DNA of 64,000 nt from Dactylosporangium aurantiacum (lineage in GTDB: Bacteria > Actinomycetota > Actinomycetes > Mycobacteriales > Micromonosporaceae): assembly GCF_000716715.1 (NCBI RefSeq), contig NZ_JNYJ01000046.1, positions 1-64,000 of the forward strand. The letters are read 5' to 3'. Every line of letters begins with the position of its first letter. Within the stretch, counting starts at the first letter, position 1. Below the pieces are notes generated by a model. It saw only the letters and a program-made list of their open reading frames with translations. It ran no database searches and was not told where the DNA came from. Both the position numbers and the translations under genes were made by a program. Of the stretch, positions 24,217 through 32,921 are shown in pieces.

Positions 24217-25083
24217 TCAGTACCGCGACAGCTGCCCGGTCGGCGACAGCACGATGCGCGGGTTCGCCGCCGGGTCCAGCCAGCGCAGCAACGCCACCAG
24301 GTCCGACTGCGGCAGGCTCACACACCCGAGCGTCGAGTTGCCGTTGGACTGGTGCAGGAAGATGCCGGACCCGCGCCCCGGCGTCGCCGGCATGTTGTAC
24401 CGGATGACCGCGAAGTACGTGTACTGCGGGCTGATCTGCCACAGCGGCTCGCTCGGCCCGCCCGGGTTCGCCCCGTGGTGGAACGTGTTGTAGCCGGGCG
24501 AGGAGCTGTTCTCGTCCCACCAGTCGTCCTGCACGACCCGGTGGTAGGCGTACCGGACGCCCGGGTTGGCCGCGATGCCGTACATGGTGGCGTCGAAGGC
24601 GTACACGCCGGTCGGGGTCGTCTTGTCGCCCTCGTGCTTGTCGCCGCTGAACCCGTTGCCGCCGATGCGGGCCGTCATCGGCGACAGCACCGGCTGCCAG
24701 ACCCCGCCCGTCTTCGCGTACGCCCGCAGGCTCGCCGTGGTCGCCGACGCGCTCGCCGCCTGCACGATCACCACCTGGGTGGTGCTGCCCGGCAGGGTCC
24801 GCAGCCGGGACGCGTCGTTCGCGGCCGCCGTCGTGCCGGCCGCGGCCGCCTTCTTCGACGCCGAGGGCGACGGCGACGCCGACCGGGACGCCGGCACCGA
24901 GGCCGACACCGACGGTGACGCCTCGACCGACGGCGGCGCCTCGCTGGACGCCTCGGCGGTGGGGGAGGCGACCGGCTGGGCCGAGACGGCGGGCTTCCCG
25001 CCGCAGGCGGTCACCGCCGCCAGCACGGCAACGGTCGCGAGCAGGGCCTTCGGGGCGCGTCGTCCGCGCTGGTCAACCGGCAC
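24217..25083 (-). CDS. YkuD-type L,D-transpeptidase-like lipoprotein
   Basis: The 288-residue protein has a lipoprotein signal (ALLATVAVLAAVTACGG), a Ser/Ala/Pro-rich linker of about 70 residues, and a C-terminal domain whose LHQSNGNSTLGCVSLP block carries the His and Cys of the YkuD catalytic site. L,D-transpeptidases cross-link or modify peptidoglycan; the slightly unusual HQSNG context may mean an L,D-transpeptidase-like relative with another acceptor. GTG 25083 is chosen since a -10 box lies directly upstream; an ATG at 25104 in the same frame is possible but would overlap the divergent gene. Confidence 0.85.
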   Translation of the reverse strand: MPVDQRGRRAPKALLATVAVLAAVTACGGKPAVSAQPVASPTAEASSEAPPSVEASPSVSASVPASRSASPSPSASKKAAAAGTTAAANDASRLRTLPGSTTQVVIVQAASASATTASLRAYAKTGGVWQPVLSPMTARIGGNGFSGDKHEGDKTTPTGVYAFDATMYGIAANPGVRYAYHRVVQDDWWDENSSSPGYNTFHHGANPGGPSEPLWQISPQYTYFAVIRYNMPATPGRGSGIFLHQSNGNSTLGCVSLPQSDLVALLRWLDPAANPRIVLSPTGQLSRY

Positions 25084-25088
25084 GACAC

Positions 25089-25095
25089 ATAGTAT
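25089..25095. promoter_or_regulatory. Shared -10 element serving two divergent leaderless genes
   Basis: The seven bases ATAGTAT read as TAGTAT on the plus strand, seven bases before the ATG at 25103, and as TACTAT on the minus strand, five bases before the GTG at 25083. One element could thus serve both directions, with the two transcripts starting about 20 bases apart. Confidence 0.5.
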
Positions 25096-25102
25096 CGACC
25101 GC

Positions 25103-25852
25103 ATGCCGATGCGCGTCCCGACCCGCCTGACACCGCTGCTCGCGCTGGTCCCGCTGCTGCTCGGGGGCTGCGGCGGCGGCACCGGCGGCAGCCCGGCGAG
25201 CGGCGCGCCACCGTCACCCGCCGTGTCGGTGAGCGCCCCGGCGTCGCAGTCCGCGTCGCCGGCCGGGTCGCCGGCTCAGACCGCGTTCGTCGGCACGGTC
25301 GAGGCGCTGCCGCCGGAGGTCCGGCAGCGGATGACCGGTGTGTCGTGGCGGCCGGGCTGCCCCGTCGGCCTCGACGACCTGCGCCTGCTGCGACTGTCCT
25401 ATGTCGACTTCGCCGGCGCCGCCCAGGTCGGCGAGCTCGTCGTGCACCGGGCGATCGCCGACGCCGTCGTGCGCGTCTTCGCGAAGCTGTACGCGGCCCG
25501 CTTCCCGATCCGCGGCATGCGCACCGTCGAGGCGTACGACGGCAGCGACGACGCATCGATGGCCGCCGACAACACATCGGGCTTCAACTGCCGCAACGTG
25601 CCGAACACCAAGCACTGGTCGAACCATGCCTACGGCCGGGCGATCGACGTCAACACCGTCGAGAACCCCTACCTGCAAGGTACGCTGATCATGCCGCCGG
25701 CCGGCAAGGACTACCTCGACCGGCGCAACGTCAGGACCGGGATGATCGTGGCCGGCGACGCGGTCGTCACCGCGTTCAAGTCCGAGGGTTTCGCGTGGGG
25801 CGGCGCATGGCGCACCGGAGTGGACTACCAGCACTTCGAGAAGCCCGGGTGA
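25103..25852 (+). CDS. M15-family D-alanyl-D-alanine carboxypeptidase lipoprotein
   Basis: The 249-residue protein starts with a lipoprotein signal (LTPLLALVPLLLGGCGG), then a Ser/Pro linker, then a peptidase M15 domain. The zinc site is visible as SNHAYGRAIDVN (H and D) and the last His in DYQHFEKP. Such VanY/DD-carboxypeptidase-like enzymes trim peptidoglycan stems. It is divergent from the YkuD lipoprotein, sharing a 19-base promoter space, so the two wall-editing proteins are likely expressed together. Confidence 0.88.
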   Translation: MPMRVPTRLTPLLALVPLLLGGCGGGTGGSPASGAPPSPAVSVSAPASQSASPAGSPAQTAFVGTVEALPPEVRQRMTGVSWRPGCPVGLDDLRLLRLSYVDFAGAAQVGELVVHRAIADAVVRVFAKLYAARFPIRGMRTVEAYDGSDDASMAADNTSGFNCRNVPNTKHWSNHAYGRAIDVNTVENPYLQGTLIMPPAGKDYLDRRNVRTGMIVAGDAVVTAFKSEGFAWGGAWRTGVDYQHFEKPG

Positions 25853-25924
25853 GACCGGGGACACGGATCCCATAGCGCCGTTCGGGGGAGCCGCTCGATG
25901 GCACGGGATCGCGATACTGTCGCC

Positions 25925-27442
25925 ATGTCACGTACGGGGACCTTCCGTCTCATGCTCATCGGCGCCCTGGTGCTCGTCCTGGGCGGCATCGCCACGACCG
26001 CCTACGCGTTGCGCGACACCGCGCAGCAGACGCCGGACACGCCCGCCGCCGACGCGCAGGCCGCGTCGACCTCGCCGTCACCGGCGAAACCGGCGTTCAC
26101 CGGCTGGTCGGACCCGGAGCTGGTCGGCAAGCCGTACGGGACGAAGGTGCCGGGTCTGCTGACCTTCCGCGGCAACCCGACCCGCACCTACTACGGGCAG
26201 GGCCCGGTGCCGCGCACGATGCCCGTGCACAAGTGGCAGTTCCCGAAGACCGGCGGCATGTGCCGGATGTCGGAGGACAAGGGCAAGACCACGCAGTGGT
26301 GCGGCAACGGCTGGACCGGCCAGCCCGCGGTCTTCGAGAAGGACGGCCGGACCTGGGTCGTGTTCGGCGCGTACGACGGCGCCATCCACTTCCTGGACGC
26401 CGCCACCGGCGAACGCATCCTGCCGGACTTCCCGACCGGCGACATCATCAAGGGCACCGTCACCATGGACCCGGACGGCTTCCCGCTGCTGTACTCCGGC
26501 TCCCGCGACAACTTCTACCGGGTCATCGCCCTGGACCGCGACAAGCCCACCGAGCTGTGGAAGCTGTCGGCGAACGCGGTGAAGCCGACCATGTGGAACG
26601 ACGACTGGGACGGCTCCGGCCTGATCATCGACGACTACCTGTTCGAGGGCGGGGAGAACAGCCAGTTCCACATCGTGAAGCTCAACCGCGGCTACGACGC
26701 CAACGGCAAGGTCACGGTGAACCCGAAGCTGGTGTTCAACACCCCCGGCTGGGACGCGCAACTGCTCAAGGACTTCGGCGACACCAACGTCTCCATCGAG
26801 AACTCGGTGTCCATCTACAAGAACGTGGTGTACTTCGCCAACTCCGGTGGCCTGGTGCAGGGCTGGGACATCAGCGGCCTGAAGGAGGGCAGGACCCCGA
26901 CCCGCGTGTTCCGCTTCTGGACCGGCGACGACACCGACGCCTCCATCGTCATCGACGAGGCCGGCTTCCTGTACGTCGGCTCCGAGTACGAGAAGGGCAA
27001 CGCCCGCGCCAAGCAGGTGGGGCAGATGCTGAAGCTCGACCCGTCCAAGCCCGACAACCCGGTCGTCTGGTCCGTCAAGGACCAGGGCAGCAAGCCCGCC
27101 GGCATCTGGGGCACCCCGGCGCTGTTCAAGGACATCGCGATCTACGACACCACCGGCGGCGACGTCATGGGCCTGGACCGCCAGACCGGCGCGGTCCGCT
27201 GGAAGTTCCACGTCCCGGGCAACGAGACCTGGCAGTCCCCGGTCGTCGTGGACGACACCCTCTTCATCGGCGACTGCTCCGGCGTCATGCACGCCTACGA
27301 CGTCAAGGACACCAACGCCCAGCCGAAGCTGCTCTGGGAGATGAAGATCGGCGGCTGCATCGAGTCCACCCCGGCCGTCTGGAAGGGCGCGATGTACTTC
27401 GGCACCCGCGCCGGCGCGGTGCACTCCCTGTCGGTCTCCTGA
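25925..27442 (+). CDS. Exported PQQ-type beta-propeller repeat protein
   Basis: The 505-residue protein has one N-terminal anchor (FRLMLIGALVLVLGGIATTAYAL), a Thr/Ser/Pro linker and a large beta-propeller made of repeats such as TWVVFGAYDGAIHFLDAATGE, GFLYVGSEYEKG and AMYFGTRAGAVHSL, as in PQQ-like and BamB-like propellers. I see no full set of cofactor residues for a dehydrogenase, so an extracytoplasmic binding or scaffold role is more likely. ATG 25925 is supported by a GATACT box six bases upstream. It follows the M15 gene in the same direction. Confidence 0.8.
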   Translation: MSRTGTFRLMLIGALVLVLGGIATTAYALRDTAQQTPDTPAADAQAASTSPSPAKPAFTGWSDPELVGKPYGTKVPGLLTFRGNPTRTYYGQGPVPRTMPVHKWQFPKTGGMCRMSEDKGKTTQWCGNGWTGQPAVFEKDGRTWVVFGAYDGAIHFLDAATGERILPDFPTGDIIKGTVTMDPDGFPLLYSGSRDNFYRVIALDRDKPTELWKLSANAVKPTMWNDDWDGSGLIIDDYLFEGGENSQFHIVKLNRGYDANGKVTVNPKLVFNTPGWDAQLLKDFGDTNVSIENSVSIYKNVVYFANSGGLVQGWDISGLKEGRTPTRVFRFWTGDDTDASIVIDEAGFLYVGSEYEKGNARAKQVGQMLKLDPSKPDNPVVWSVKDQGSKPAGIWGTPALFKDIAIYDTTGGDVMGLDRQTGAVRWKFHVPGNETWQSPVVVDDTLFIGDCSGVMHAYDVKDTNAQPKLLWEMKIGGCIESTPAVWKGAMYFGTRAGAVHSLSVS

Positions 27443-27450
27443 CCTGTCCG

Positions 27451-27464
27451 CCTAGTGTCCTAGG
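27451..27464. promoter_or_regulatory. CCTAG-N4-CTAGG inverted repeat, copy A
   Basis: CCTAG and CTAGG flank TGTC. CTAG is rare in DNA this rich in GC. A nearly identical element occurs at 27926-27941, on the other side of the small gene. The form is that of a dimer-binding operator such as those used by GntR proteins, but no GntR gene is present. Confidence 0.45.
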
Positions 27465-27586
27465 AAGCGCTACGCGACGCGCGCCCGGTCACCGGCTCAC
27501 GGCCGGCCGACCGGGCGCCGCGGCTGACCGTGCCTTGCACCAGGTGGACGACGCCGGGCCCGGCGGGTGGTGCCAACGCTGCGCTC

Positions 27587-27931
27587 GTGTCGGCTGTTTC
27601 GGTTCGGGTCCGCGCGACCGTGCTCGCGGGTGCGGCGTTCGTCGGTGTGCTCGTCCCCGGCGTCGTGTTGTCGCCTCCGGCGGGGCGGGTCGGTCCTGGC
27701 TATCAGCCTCTGGGCGGCCGGCCGAAGGTGTGCTGCCTGTCCCTGTGGTTCCCGCGGGTGGACCGGGTGTTCCTGGCGACGGTCATGCGCCACTACGCCG
27801 AGCGGCCTGAGCATCGCCGTGACATCGGCACGCCGGCGGAGCGGGACCGGCTCAGCGCCGGATTCGCGGCGTGGCGCACCCAGTCCGGCGTTCCGGTGGA
27901 CGCCGCAAGCCGCTCCGACCCCATATCCTAG
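27587..27931 (+). CDS. Possible small secreted or anchored protein
   Basis: A 114-residue reading from GTG 27587 starts with VSAVSVRVRATVL followed by a hydrophobic stretch (AGAAFVGVLVPGVVLSPPAG), suggesting a signal or anchor, and a polar end (FLATVMRHYAERPEHRRDIG). No domain is recognised and the start is uncertain. Support comes from its flanking CTAG-rich inverted repeats and a T-tailed hairpin after it. Confidence 0.4.
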   Translation: MSAVSVRVRATVLAGAAFVGVLVPGVVLSPPAGRVGPGYQPLGGRPKVCCLSLWFPRVDRVFLATVMRHYAERPEHRRDIGTPAERDRLSAGFAAWRTQSGVPVDAASRSDPIS

Positions 27932-27941
27932 CGTCCTAGGA
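27926..27941. promoter_or_regulatory. TCCTAG-N4-CTAGGA inverted repeat, copy B
   Basis: A perfect 6-4-6 inverted repeat around CGTC, matching copy A at 14 of 15 positions. It contains TAGCGT at 27929-27934 as a possible -10, but the ATG that follows at 27941 is closed after two codons. Confidence 0.45.
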
Positions 27942-27951
27942 TGCCTTAGAC

Positions 27952-28012
27952 GACGTGGCTACCGCCACGTCAGAACCAAAAGCGGCCGCTACGCGGCAGA
28001 TTTGCCGTTTTT
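27952..28012 (+). terminator. Double hairpin terminator
   Basis: A perfect 8-base stem (27952-27959 with 27964-27971) is followed by a short CGGCA/TGCCG stem at 27994-28007 and a run of five T. This is one of the few terminators with a T tract in the window; it would end plus-strand transcripts before the convergent kamA unit. Confidence 0.65.
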
Positions 28013-28018
28013 GCTGGT

Positions 28019-28450
28019 TCAGGGACCGCTGGGTGCGGTTGCCGGTGGTGAGGACCGCTGCGTGGCGGGTTGCTGGCAGGCGACGACCGCGTCGAGGTGC
28101 CAGCCGAGCGGCTCGTATGAGCGGAAGGTCAGCACGGCGACGGTGTGGGCCTTGGCGTCGAAGGCGATGTCGATGCGGTCGGGCTGCTCGTGCACGCGAT
28201 GCAGGCCGGCGAGCAGGGTGCCGGAGCGGGCCTGGGCCCAGGCGGTCGCGAGCTGCTCCGGGGTGCGGGTCTCGCGGGTCGTGGGTGCGGCGGTGGCGCG
28301 GGCGGCGGCGATGTGGCTGTGTTCGTCGCACTGCAGCCGGGTGGACGGGTCGGTGGCGGTCTCGCCGGTGTCGCCGATCGAGTTGATGTACAGGATGACG
28401 GCGACCGCGGCGAGAGCCAGCCCGAGGAACCGCAGGATGTTACGGCGCAC
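28019..28450 (-). CDS. Small membrane-anchored protein coupled to kamA
   Basis: This 143-residue protein has an N-terminal membrane anchor (ILRFLGLALAAVAVILYINSI) and an outer domain with LQCDEHSHIAAARATAA and GWHLDAVVACQQ, which include two cysteines. No family is recognised. Its GTG directly follows the TGA of kamA, so it is co-translated with the aminomutase. A link to kamA function is suggested only by this arrangement. Confidence 0.7.
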   Translation of the reverse strand: MRRNILRFLGLALAAVAVILYINSIGDTGETATDPSTRLQCDEHSHIAAARATAAPTTRETRTPEQLATAWAQARSGTLLAGLHRVHEQPDRIDIAFDAKAHTVAVLTFRSYEPLGWHLDAVVACQQPATQRSSPPATAPSGP

Positions 28451-29806
28451 TCACCCAGCGTAGGCGACCAGGGGGAGCTGCGTCTCGGCGCGCCATTTGG
28501 CGATGCCGGAGGCAGGGAGCGTGTCGATGGGGTCGTAGTACGGGTAGGTGCGGTCGAGGTCCATGGACGAGTCCTCGATGGAGGTGCGGTAGTTCTTCGT
28601 CCAGTAGGTGATGCCGCGTTCGCGGTCGTACTCGGTGACCATGTGGACCCAGCGTTTGCCGACGAAGGGCACGTCGCAGACGATGCGGGGGGTGGCGTAG
28701 CCGGGCAGGTAGCCCATGATGTCGTGCTGGAGCTGCTGGGCCTGCCAGACGGCGACGCGCCAGTGTTCGGCGTTGGGGATCATGTCGCACATGTAGAAGT
28801 AGTACGGCAGGATGCCGGCCTCGCCCTGCAACGCGAAGCACAGGTCGAGCAGGTCGGCGGCGGTGGCGTTGACGCCGCGCATGAGGACGCCCTGGTTGCG
28901 TACGTCGCGGACGCCGACCTCGAGGGCGGTGTGGGCGGCTTTGGCGACGAGCGGGGTGAGGGACTGGGCGTGGTTGACGTGGGTGTGGATGGCGAGGTTG
29001 ACGCCGCGGCGGGCGGCGGTGCGGGCGACGCGTTCGAGGCCTTCGACGACGGTGGGTTGCAGCCAGTGCTGGGGGAGGCCGGCGAGGGCCTTGGTGGCGA
29101 GGCGGATGTCGCGGATGGTGTCGATGGCGAGCAGTCGCATGAGGAAGGTTTCGAGCTGGGGCCAGGGGACGTTGGCGACGTCGCCGCCGGAGACCACGAC
29201 GTCGCGGACGCCGGGTTGGCCCTTGAGGTAGTTGATCATTGCGTCGTAGCGGTCGACGGGCTTCAGGGCCAGGCGCAGTTTGGTGACGCTGGGGGTGTTG
29301 TTGCCGACGAGGTCCATGCGGGTGCAGTGGCCGCAGTACTGGGGGCAGGTGGACAGCAGTTCGGCGAGGACCTTGGTGGGGTAGCGGTGGGTGAGCCCTT
29401 CGGCGACCCACATGTCGTGTTCGTGGAGTGAGTCGCGGCTGGCGTGGGGGTGTGAGGGGAAGTCGGTGAGCCGGTCGGAGGCGACGGGCAGCATGTAGCG
29501 GCGGATGGGGTCGGCGCGGAGGGTCTTGTCGGTGATCTCGCCGGTGGGGACCATGGTGTTGATCATTTGGGGTGGGACGAGCATCGACATGGTGGCCTGG
29601 TTGGCCTGGTCGAGGGCGAGGTCGTCGTAGAAGTCGGCGGTGATGAGGTCGCCGTAGACGGTGCGGAGCTGGTTGATGTTCTTGACGCAGTGGGCGCGTT
29701 GCCATTGGGCGGATTCCCACTCGTCGCGGGTGACGTCGCGCCAGCCGGGGAGGCGTCGCCAGTCGGGTTCGACGAGCTCGTGGCGTTGATACGCGTACGG
29801 CTGCAC
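28451..29806 (-). CDS. kamA: KamA-family lysine 2,3-aminomutase (radical SAM, PLP)
   Basis: The 451-residue protein should convert L-lysine to L-beta-lysine. It has the radical-SAM cluster motif CPQYCGHC (Cys154, 158, 161), the SGGD segment at 206-209, and the substrate/PLP region of KamA: CDM (Asp341) and CDVP (Asp378), the two acidic residues that bind the distal amino group of lysine in the clostridial enzyme, and FVGKRW with the likely PLP Lys384. The C terminus ends soon after, as in KamA. GTG 29806 is chosen for GGAGGTG directly before it. Enzymes of this type are oxygen-sensitive, which is notable in a presumed aerobe. Confidence 0.88.
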   Translation of the reverse strand: MQPYAYQRHELVEPDWRRLPGWRDVTRDEWESAQWQRAHCVKNINQLRTVYGDLITADFYDDLALDQANQATMSMLVPPQMINTMVPTGEITDKTLRADPIRRYMLPVASDRLTDFPSHPHASRDSLHEHDMWVAEGLTHRYPTKVLAELLSTCPQYCGHCTRMDLVGNNTPSVTKLRLALKPVDRYDAMINYLKGQPGVRDVVVSGGDVANVPWPQLETFLMRLLAIDTIRDIRLATKALAGLPQHWLQPTVVEGLERVARTAARRGVNLAIHTHVNHAQSLTPLVAKAAHTALEVGVRDVRNQGVLMRGVNATAADLLDLCFALQGEAGILPYYFYMCDMIPNAEHWRVAVWQAQQLQHDIMGYLPGYATPRIVCDVPFVGKRWVHMVTEYDRERGITYWTKNYRTSIEDSSMDLDRTYPYYDPIDTLPASGIAKWRAETQLPLVAYAG

Positions 29807-29840
29807 GGCACACCTCCAGAAATCCTGCGCTAGAACCGTC

Positions 29841-29890
29841 ACAGTAGCGAAGATTCTTCGGGCGATCGAGTCGTGGCGGGAGATTCTTCT
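29841..29890 (-). promoter_or_regulatory. kamA promoter with two related operator-like sites
   Basis: A perfect inverted repeat CGAAGATTCTTCG lies at 29848-29860, one base before a TACTGT -10 box (29846 to 29841 on the minus strand). A second, imperfect copy sharing AGATTCTTC lies at 29879-29890, 30 bases further upstream. The near site has the same position relative to the -10 box as the matching site of kdd at 34061-34074. Confidence 0.55.
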
Positions 29891-30006
29891 GTCTGTCATC
29901 CGGCTGGCCGGGAAAAACGCCCGTGGACATGACGGTGGGTCACCGTCGGGCGCGCATACGGTGGCGGTCCGCAACCGAACCGCACCCGAGCGATGCCCGA
30001 GGTCTC

Positions 30007-32514
30007 ATGAACAACCGTTGGTCGATCCGCGCGAAGATCAATGCGATGCTGGCGATCCCGATCGTCATGCTCGCGGCGATCTGGCTGTTCGCGGTGAGCT
30101 TCACCCTTGAGCCGGCCCTGGACCTGCGCAACTCGAAGCTGGTCGGGGACAAGGTGACCGAGCCGGCCGAGGCGATGGTCGAGCAGCTGCAGGTCGAGCG
30201 GCAGTTGACGACGGTGTACGTGGCCGGTGGCCGCAAGGACGCCGCGGCGGTGCGGGAGCAGCGCGCGAAGACGGACGCGGCGGTGGCGCAGTTCCGGACG
30301 CTGGCCTCGGACGGCGACTTGCAGGACGTGGCGACGCAGGAGGCGAAGCAGGCGATCGCGTCGTCGACGAAGGCGCTGGACGGGTTGGCGCAGCTGCGGC
30401 AGCAGGCCGACGGCGGCGGGCAGGCGAGCGTGGTGCGGCAGGCGTACTCGGCGATCATCACCGGCACGTACGGCATCGCGGAGTCGGTGACGAACCATCA
30501 GGACTCCGAGGTGACGGAGGAGGCCACGGGCGTGTTCGTGCTGGGCCTGTCGCGGGACCTGTTCTCGCAGGAGGACGCGTTGGTGACCGAGGCGGCGGTG
30601 AGCGGGGTGTTCACCGCGGCGGCGCACACGGAGCTGGTGGCGCTGGTCGGGCAGCAGCGGTTGATCCTGCCGTACGGGGTGACGCTGCTGGCGGCGGAGA
30701 CGCAGGCGCAGTTCGGTGCCCTCGCCGGCGGCGGGCCGATGTCGAAGCTGACGCAGTTGGAGAACCAGCTGCTGGCCACGGCGCCGGGTCCGGCGGAGGC
30801 GGCGGGGATCGACCTGCGGGCGTGGCGGGCGGCGTTCGACCCGGTGAACGTGGAGCTGAGGAACTTCCGGACGCTGGTGCAGCGGCACAACGTCCAGGCG
30901 GCGCAGGACGCGTCGGACGCGATCTTCCTGCGGCTGGGTGTGGCGGGTGCGCTGGGTCTGCTGGCGGTGGTGCTGTCGCTGGTGCTGTCGGTGCGGATCG
31001 GTCGGTCCCTCGCCCGGCGGTTGGACGGGCTGCGGGTGGCGGCGCTGGAGCTGGCCGACGAGCGGCTGCCGTCGGTGGTGTCGCGGTTGCGCCGGGGCGT
31101 GCAGGTGGATGTGGCGGCGGAGGCGCCGCCGTTGCGGCTCGGCACGGACGAGATCGGTCAGGTGGGTGAGGCGTTCAACTCGGTGCAGCGCACGGCGGTC
31201 GCGTCGGCGGTGGAGGAGTCGTCGGTACGGCAGGGCATGAACGAGGTGTTCCTGAACATCGCGCGCAGGTCGCAGACGTTGCTGCACCGGCAGTTGTCGC
31301 TGCTGGACGGGATGGAGCGGCGGACGTCGGAGCCGGATGACCTGGCGGACCTGTTCCGGGTCGATCATCTGGCGACGCGGATGCGGCGGCACGCGGAGGA
31401 CCTGGTGATCCTGGCGGGTGCGGCGCCGGGGCGTGGGTGGCGCAACCCGGTGTCGGTGATCGACGTGGTGCGTGGCGCGGTGTCGGAGGTCGAGGACTAC
31501 GCGCGGGTGCAGGTGCAGCAGGTGGGTGAGGGTGCGGTGGTCGGGCGGGCCGTCGGCGACATCATCCATCTGCTGGCGGAGCTGATCGAGAACGCGACGG
31601 CGTTCTCGCCGCCGCACACGCGGGTGAACGTGACGGGGCAGCTGGTCCCGAACGGTTTCGTGATCGAGATCGAGGACCGTGGGCTGGGGATGTCGGTGGA
31701 GGCGATCGCGGAGGCGAACCGGCGGCTCGTCGAGCCGCCGGAGTTCGACCCGGCGAACAGTGCCCGGTTGGGGCTGTTCGTGGTGGCGCAGCTGGCGGCG
31801 CGGCACGGGGTGCGGGTGGTGCTGCGGTCCTCGCCGTTCGGTGGGGTGACAGCGGTGGCGTTGCTGCCGACGGACCTCGTGGTGGCGCAGCCGGCGGTGG
31901 CGCCGTTGCCGGCTGGGGTGCCGGCGGACCTGTCGAACACGCGTGAGCTGCAGGTGGTGGCGCGGGAGCCGTTCTCGTGGCTGCCGGTGGACGGTGCCGG
32001 TGAGGTCGGTGAGCACACGCAGGTGTTGCCGGCGTCGTCGATCGGTCGGCGGCCGGCGCTGTCGGTGGTGCAGGAGCCGCCGGCGGGTGACGGGCGCCGT
32101 CCGGGGCCGGGTCCGTTGCCGCGGCAGCGGCCGGTCGGTCGTTCGGACGTGTCCCCCGGGTCGCCTGCCGGGTCGCCTGCCGGGCGGGCCGACGCGGACG
32201 ATGGGCCCCCGGCCCGCCCGGCGGTGGTCGGTGCCGGTGGCGGGGTGTCGTCGGCGGGTCCGCGGGGGCTGCCGAAGCGGGTGCGGCAGCAGAGTCTGGC
32301 GCCGCAGTTGCAGCAGGACGCGGTGGCCGGGGACGCGCAGGAGGCGGAAGTGCCGCAGCCGGGGCGTTCCCCGGAGCAGCTGCGGCGGATGATGTCGTCG
32401 TTCCAGGCGGGCACGGCGCGGGGCCGGCACGCGAGCGCCGGTGACAGTGACAGTGACAGCACGGGCAGTACGGGCGGTACGGACAGCACGGGTCGTGACG
32501 GGGTGGCGGGATGA
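30007..32514 (+). CDS. Nitrate/nitrite-sensor-type histidine kinase of a conservon (CvnA type)
   Basis: The 835-residue membrane protein has one span near the start (INAMLAIPIVMLAAIWLFAVSF), an extracellular all-helical NIT-like sensor domain with VERQLTTVYVAGG, a second span near residue 310-330, a HAMP-like stretch and an HATPase domain with ELIENATAFSPPHT, DRGLGM and LGLFVVAQLAARHG. A long Pro/Gly/Arg tail ends it. The phospho-accepting His is not of the usual HisKA type, as is normal for CvnA. ATG 30007 is chosen. It overlaps the next gene by ATGA and starts a four-gene conservon divergent from kamA. Confidence 0.9.
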   Translation: MNNRWSIRAKINAMLAIPIVMLAAIWLFAVSFTLEPALDLRNSKLVGDKVTEPAEAMVEQLQVERQLTTVYVAGGRKDAAAVREQRAKTDAAVAQFRTLASDGDLQDVATQEAKQAIASSTKALDGLAQLRQQADGGGQASVVRQAYSAIITGTYGIAESVTNHQDSEVTEEATGVFVLGLSRDLFSQEDALVTEAAVSGVFTAAAHTELVALVGQQRLILPYGVTLLAAETQAQFGALAGGGPMSKLTQLENQLLATAPGPAEAAGIDLRAWRAAFDPVNVELRNFRTLVQRHNVQAAQDASDAIFLRLGVAGALGLLAVVLSLVLSVRIGRSLARRLDGLRVAALELADERLPSVVSRLRRGVQVDVAAEAPPLRLGTDEIGQVGEAFNSVQRTAVASAVEESSVRQGMNEVFLNIARRSQTLLHRQLSLLDGMERRTSEPDDLADLFRVDHLATRMRRHAEDLVILAGAAPGRGWRNPVSVIDVVRGAVSEVEDYARVQVQQVGEGAVVGRAVGDIIHLLAELIENATAFSPPHTRVNVTGQLVPNGFVIEIEDRGLGMSVEAIAEANRRLVEPPEFDPANSARLGLFVVAQLAARHGVRVVLRSSPFGGVTAVALLPTDLVVAQPAVAPLPAGVPADLSNTRELQVVAREPFSWLPVDGAGEVGEHTQVLPASSIGRRPALSVVQEPPAGDGRRPGPGPLPRQRPVGRSDVSPGSPAGSPAGRADADDGPPARPAVVGAGGGVSSAGPRGLPKRVRQQSLAPQLQQDAVAGDAQEAEVPQPGRSPEQLRRMMSSFQAGTARGRHASAGDSDSDSTGSTGGTDSTGRDGVAG

Positions 32515-32921
32515 CGGCGGCGCAGGGCAGCAACATCGGGTTGAACTGGCTGCTGGATGACCTGGTGGACCGGGTGCCGTCGGTGCAGCGGTCGGTGGTG
32601 CTGTCGGTGGACGGGCTGATGATGGGCGCGTCGAAGGGTCTGTCGCAGGAGGATGCGGAGCATCTGTCGGCGGTGGCGGCGGGGTTCCAGAGTCTGGCGC
32701 GGGGTGCGGGGCGGCACTTCGGTGGTGGCCCGGTGCGGCAGACGATCATCGAGATGGAGTCGGCGTTTCTGTTCGTGACGGCGGCGGGGCGTGGTGCGTG
32801 CCTGGCGGTGCTGGCGGAGGCGGACGCTGACATCGGGTTGATCGCGTACGAGATGGCGATGCTGGTGCAGCGGGTCGGGCAGAACCTGTCGACGTCGGCG
32901 CGTCCGGCGGCGGGCGGATGA
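32511..32921 (+). CDS. Roadblock/LC7-domain protein (CvnB type)
   Basis: The 136-residue protein is a roadblock/LC7 fold: LNWLLDDLVDRVPSVQRSVVLSVDGLMMGAS and AEHLSAVAAGFQSLARGAGRHFG are hallmark strands and helices. In conservons it acts as a regulator of the small GTPase. It overlaps the kinase stop and the next start by four bases each. Confidence 0.95.
   Translation: MTAAQGSNIGLNWLLDDLVDRVPSVQRSVVLSVDGLMMGASKGLSQEDAEHLSAVAAGFQSLARGAGRHFGGGPVRQTIIEMESAFLFVTAAGRGACLAVLAEADADIGLIAYEMAMLVQRVGQNLSTSARPAAGG

Noticed and set aside
27497..27814. Minus-strand 105-codon frame opposite the small anchored protein
   Set aside because: Low-complexity Arg/Pro/His content; the plus-strand reading has a plausible signal segment.
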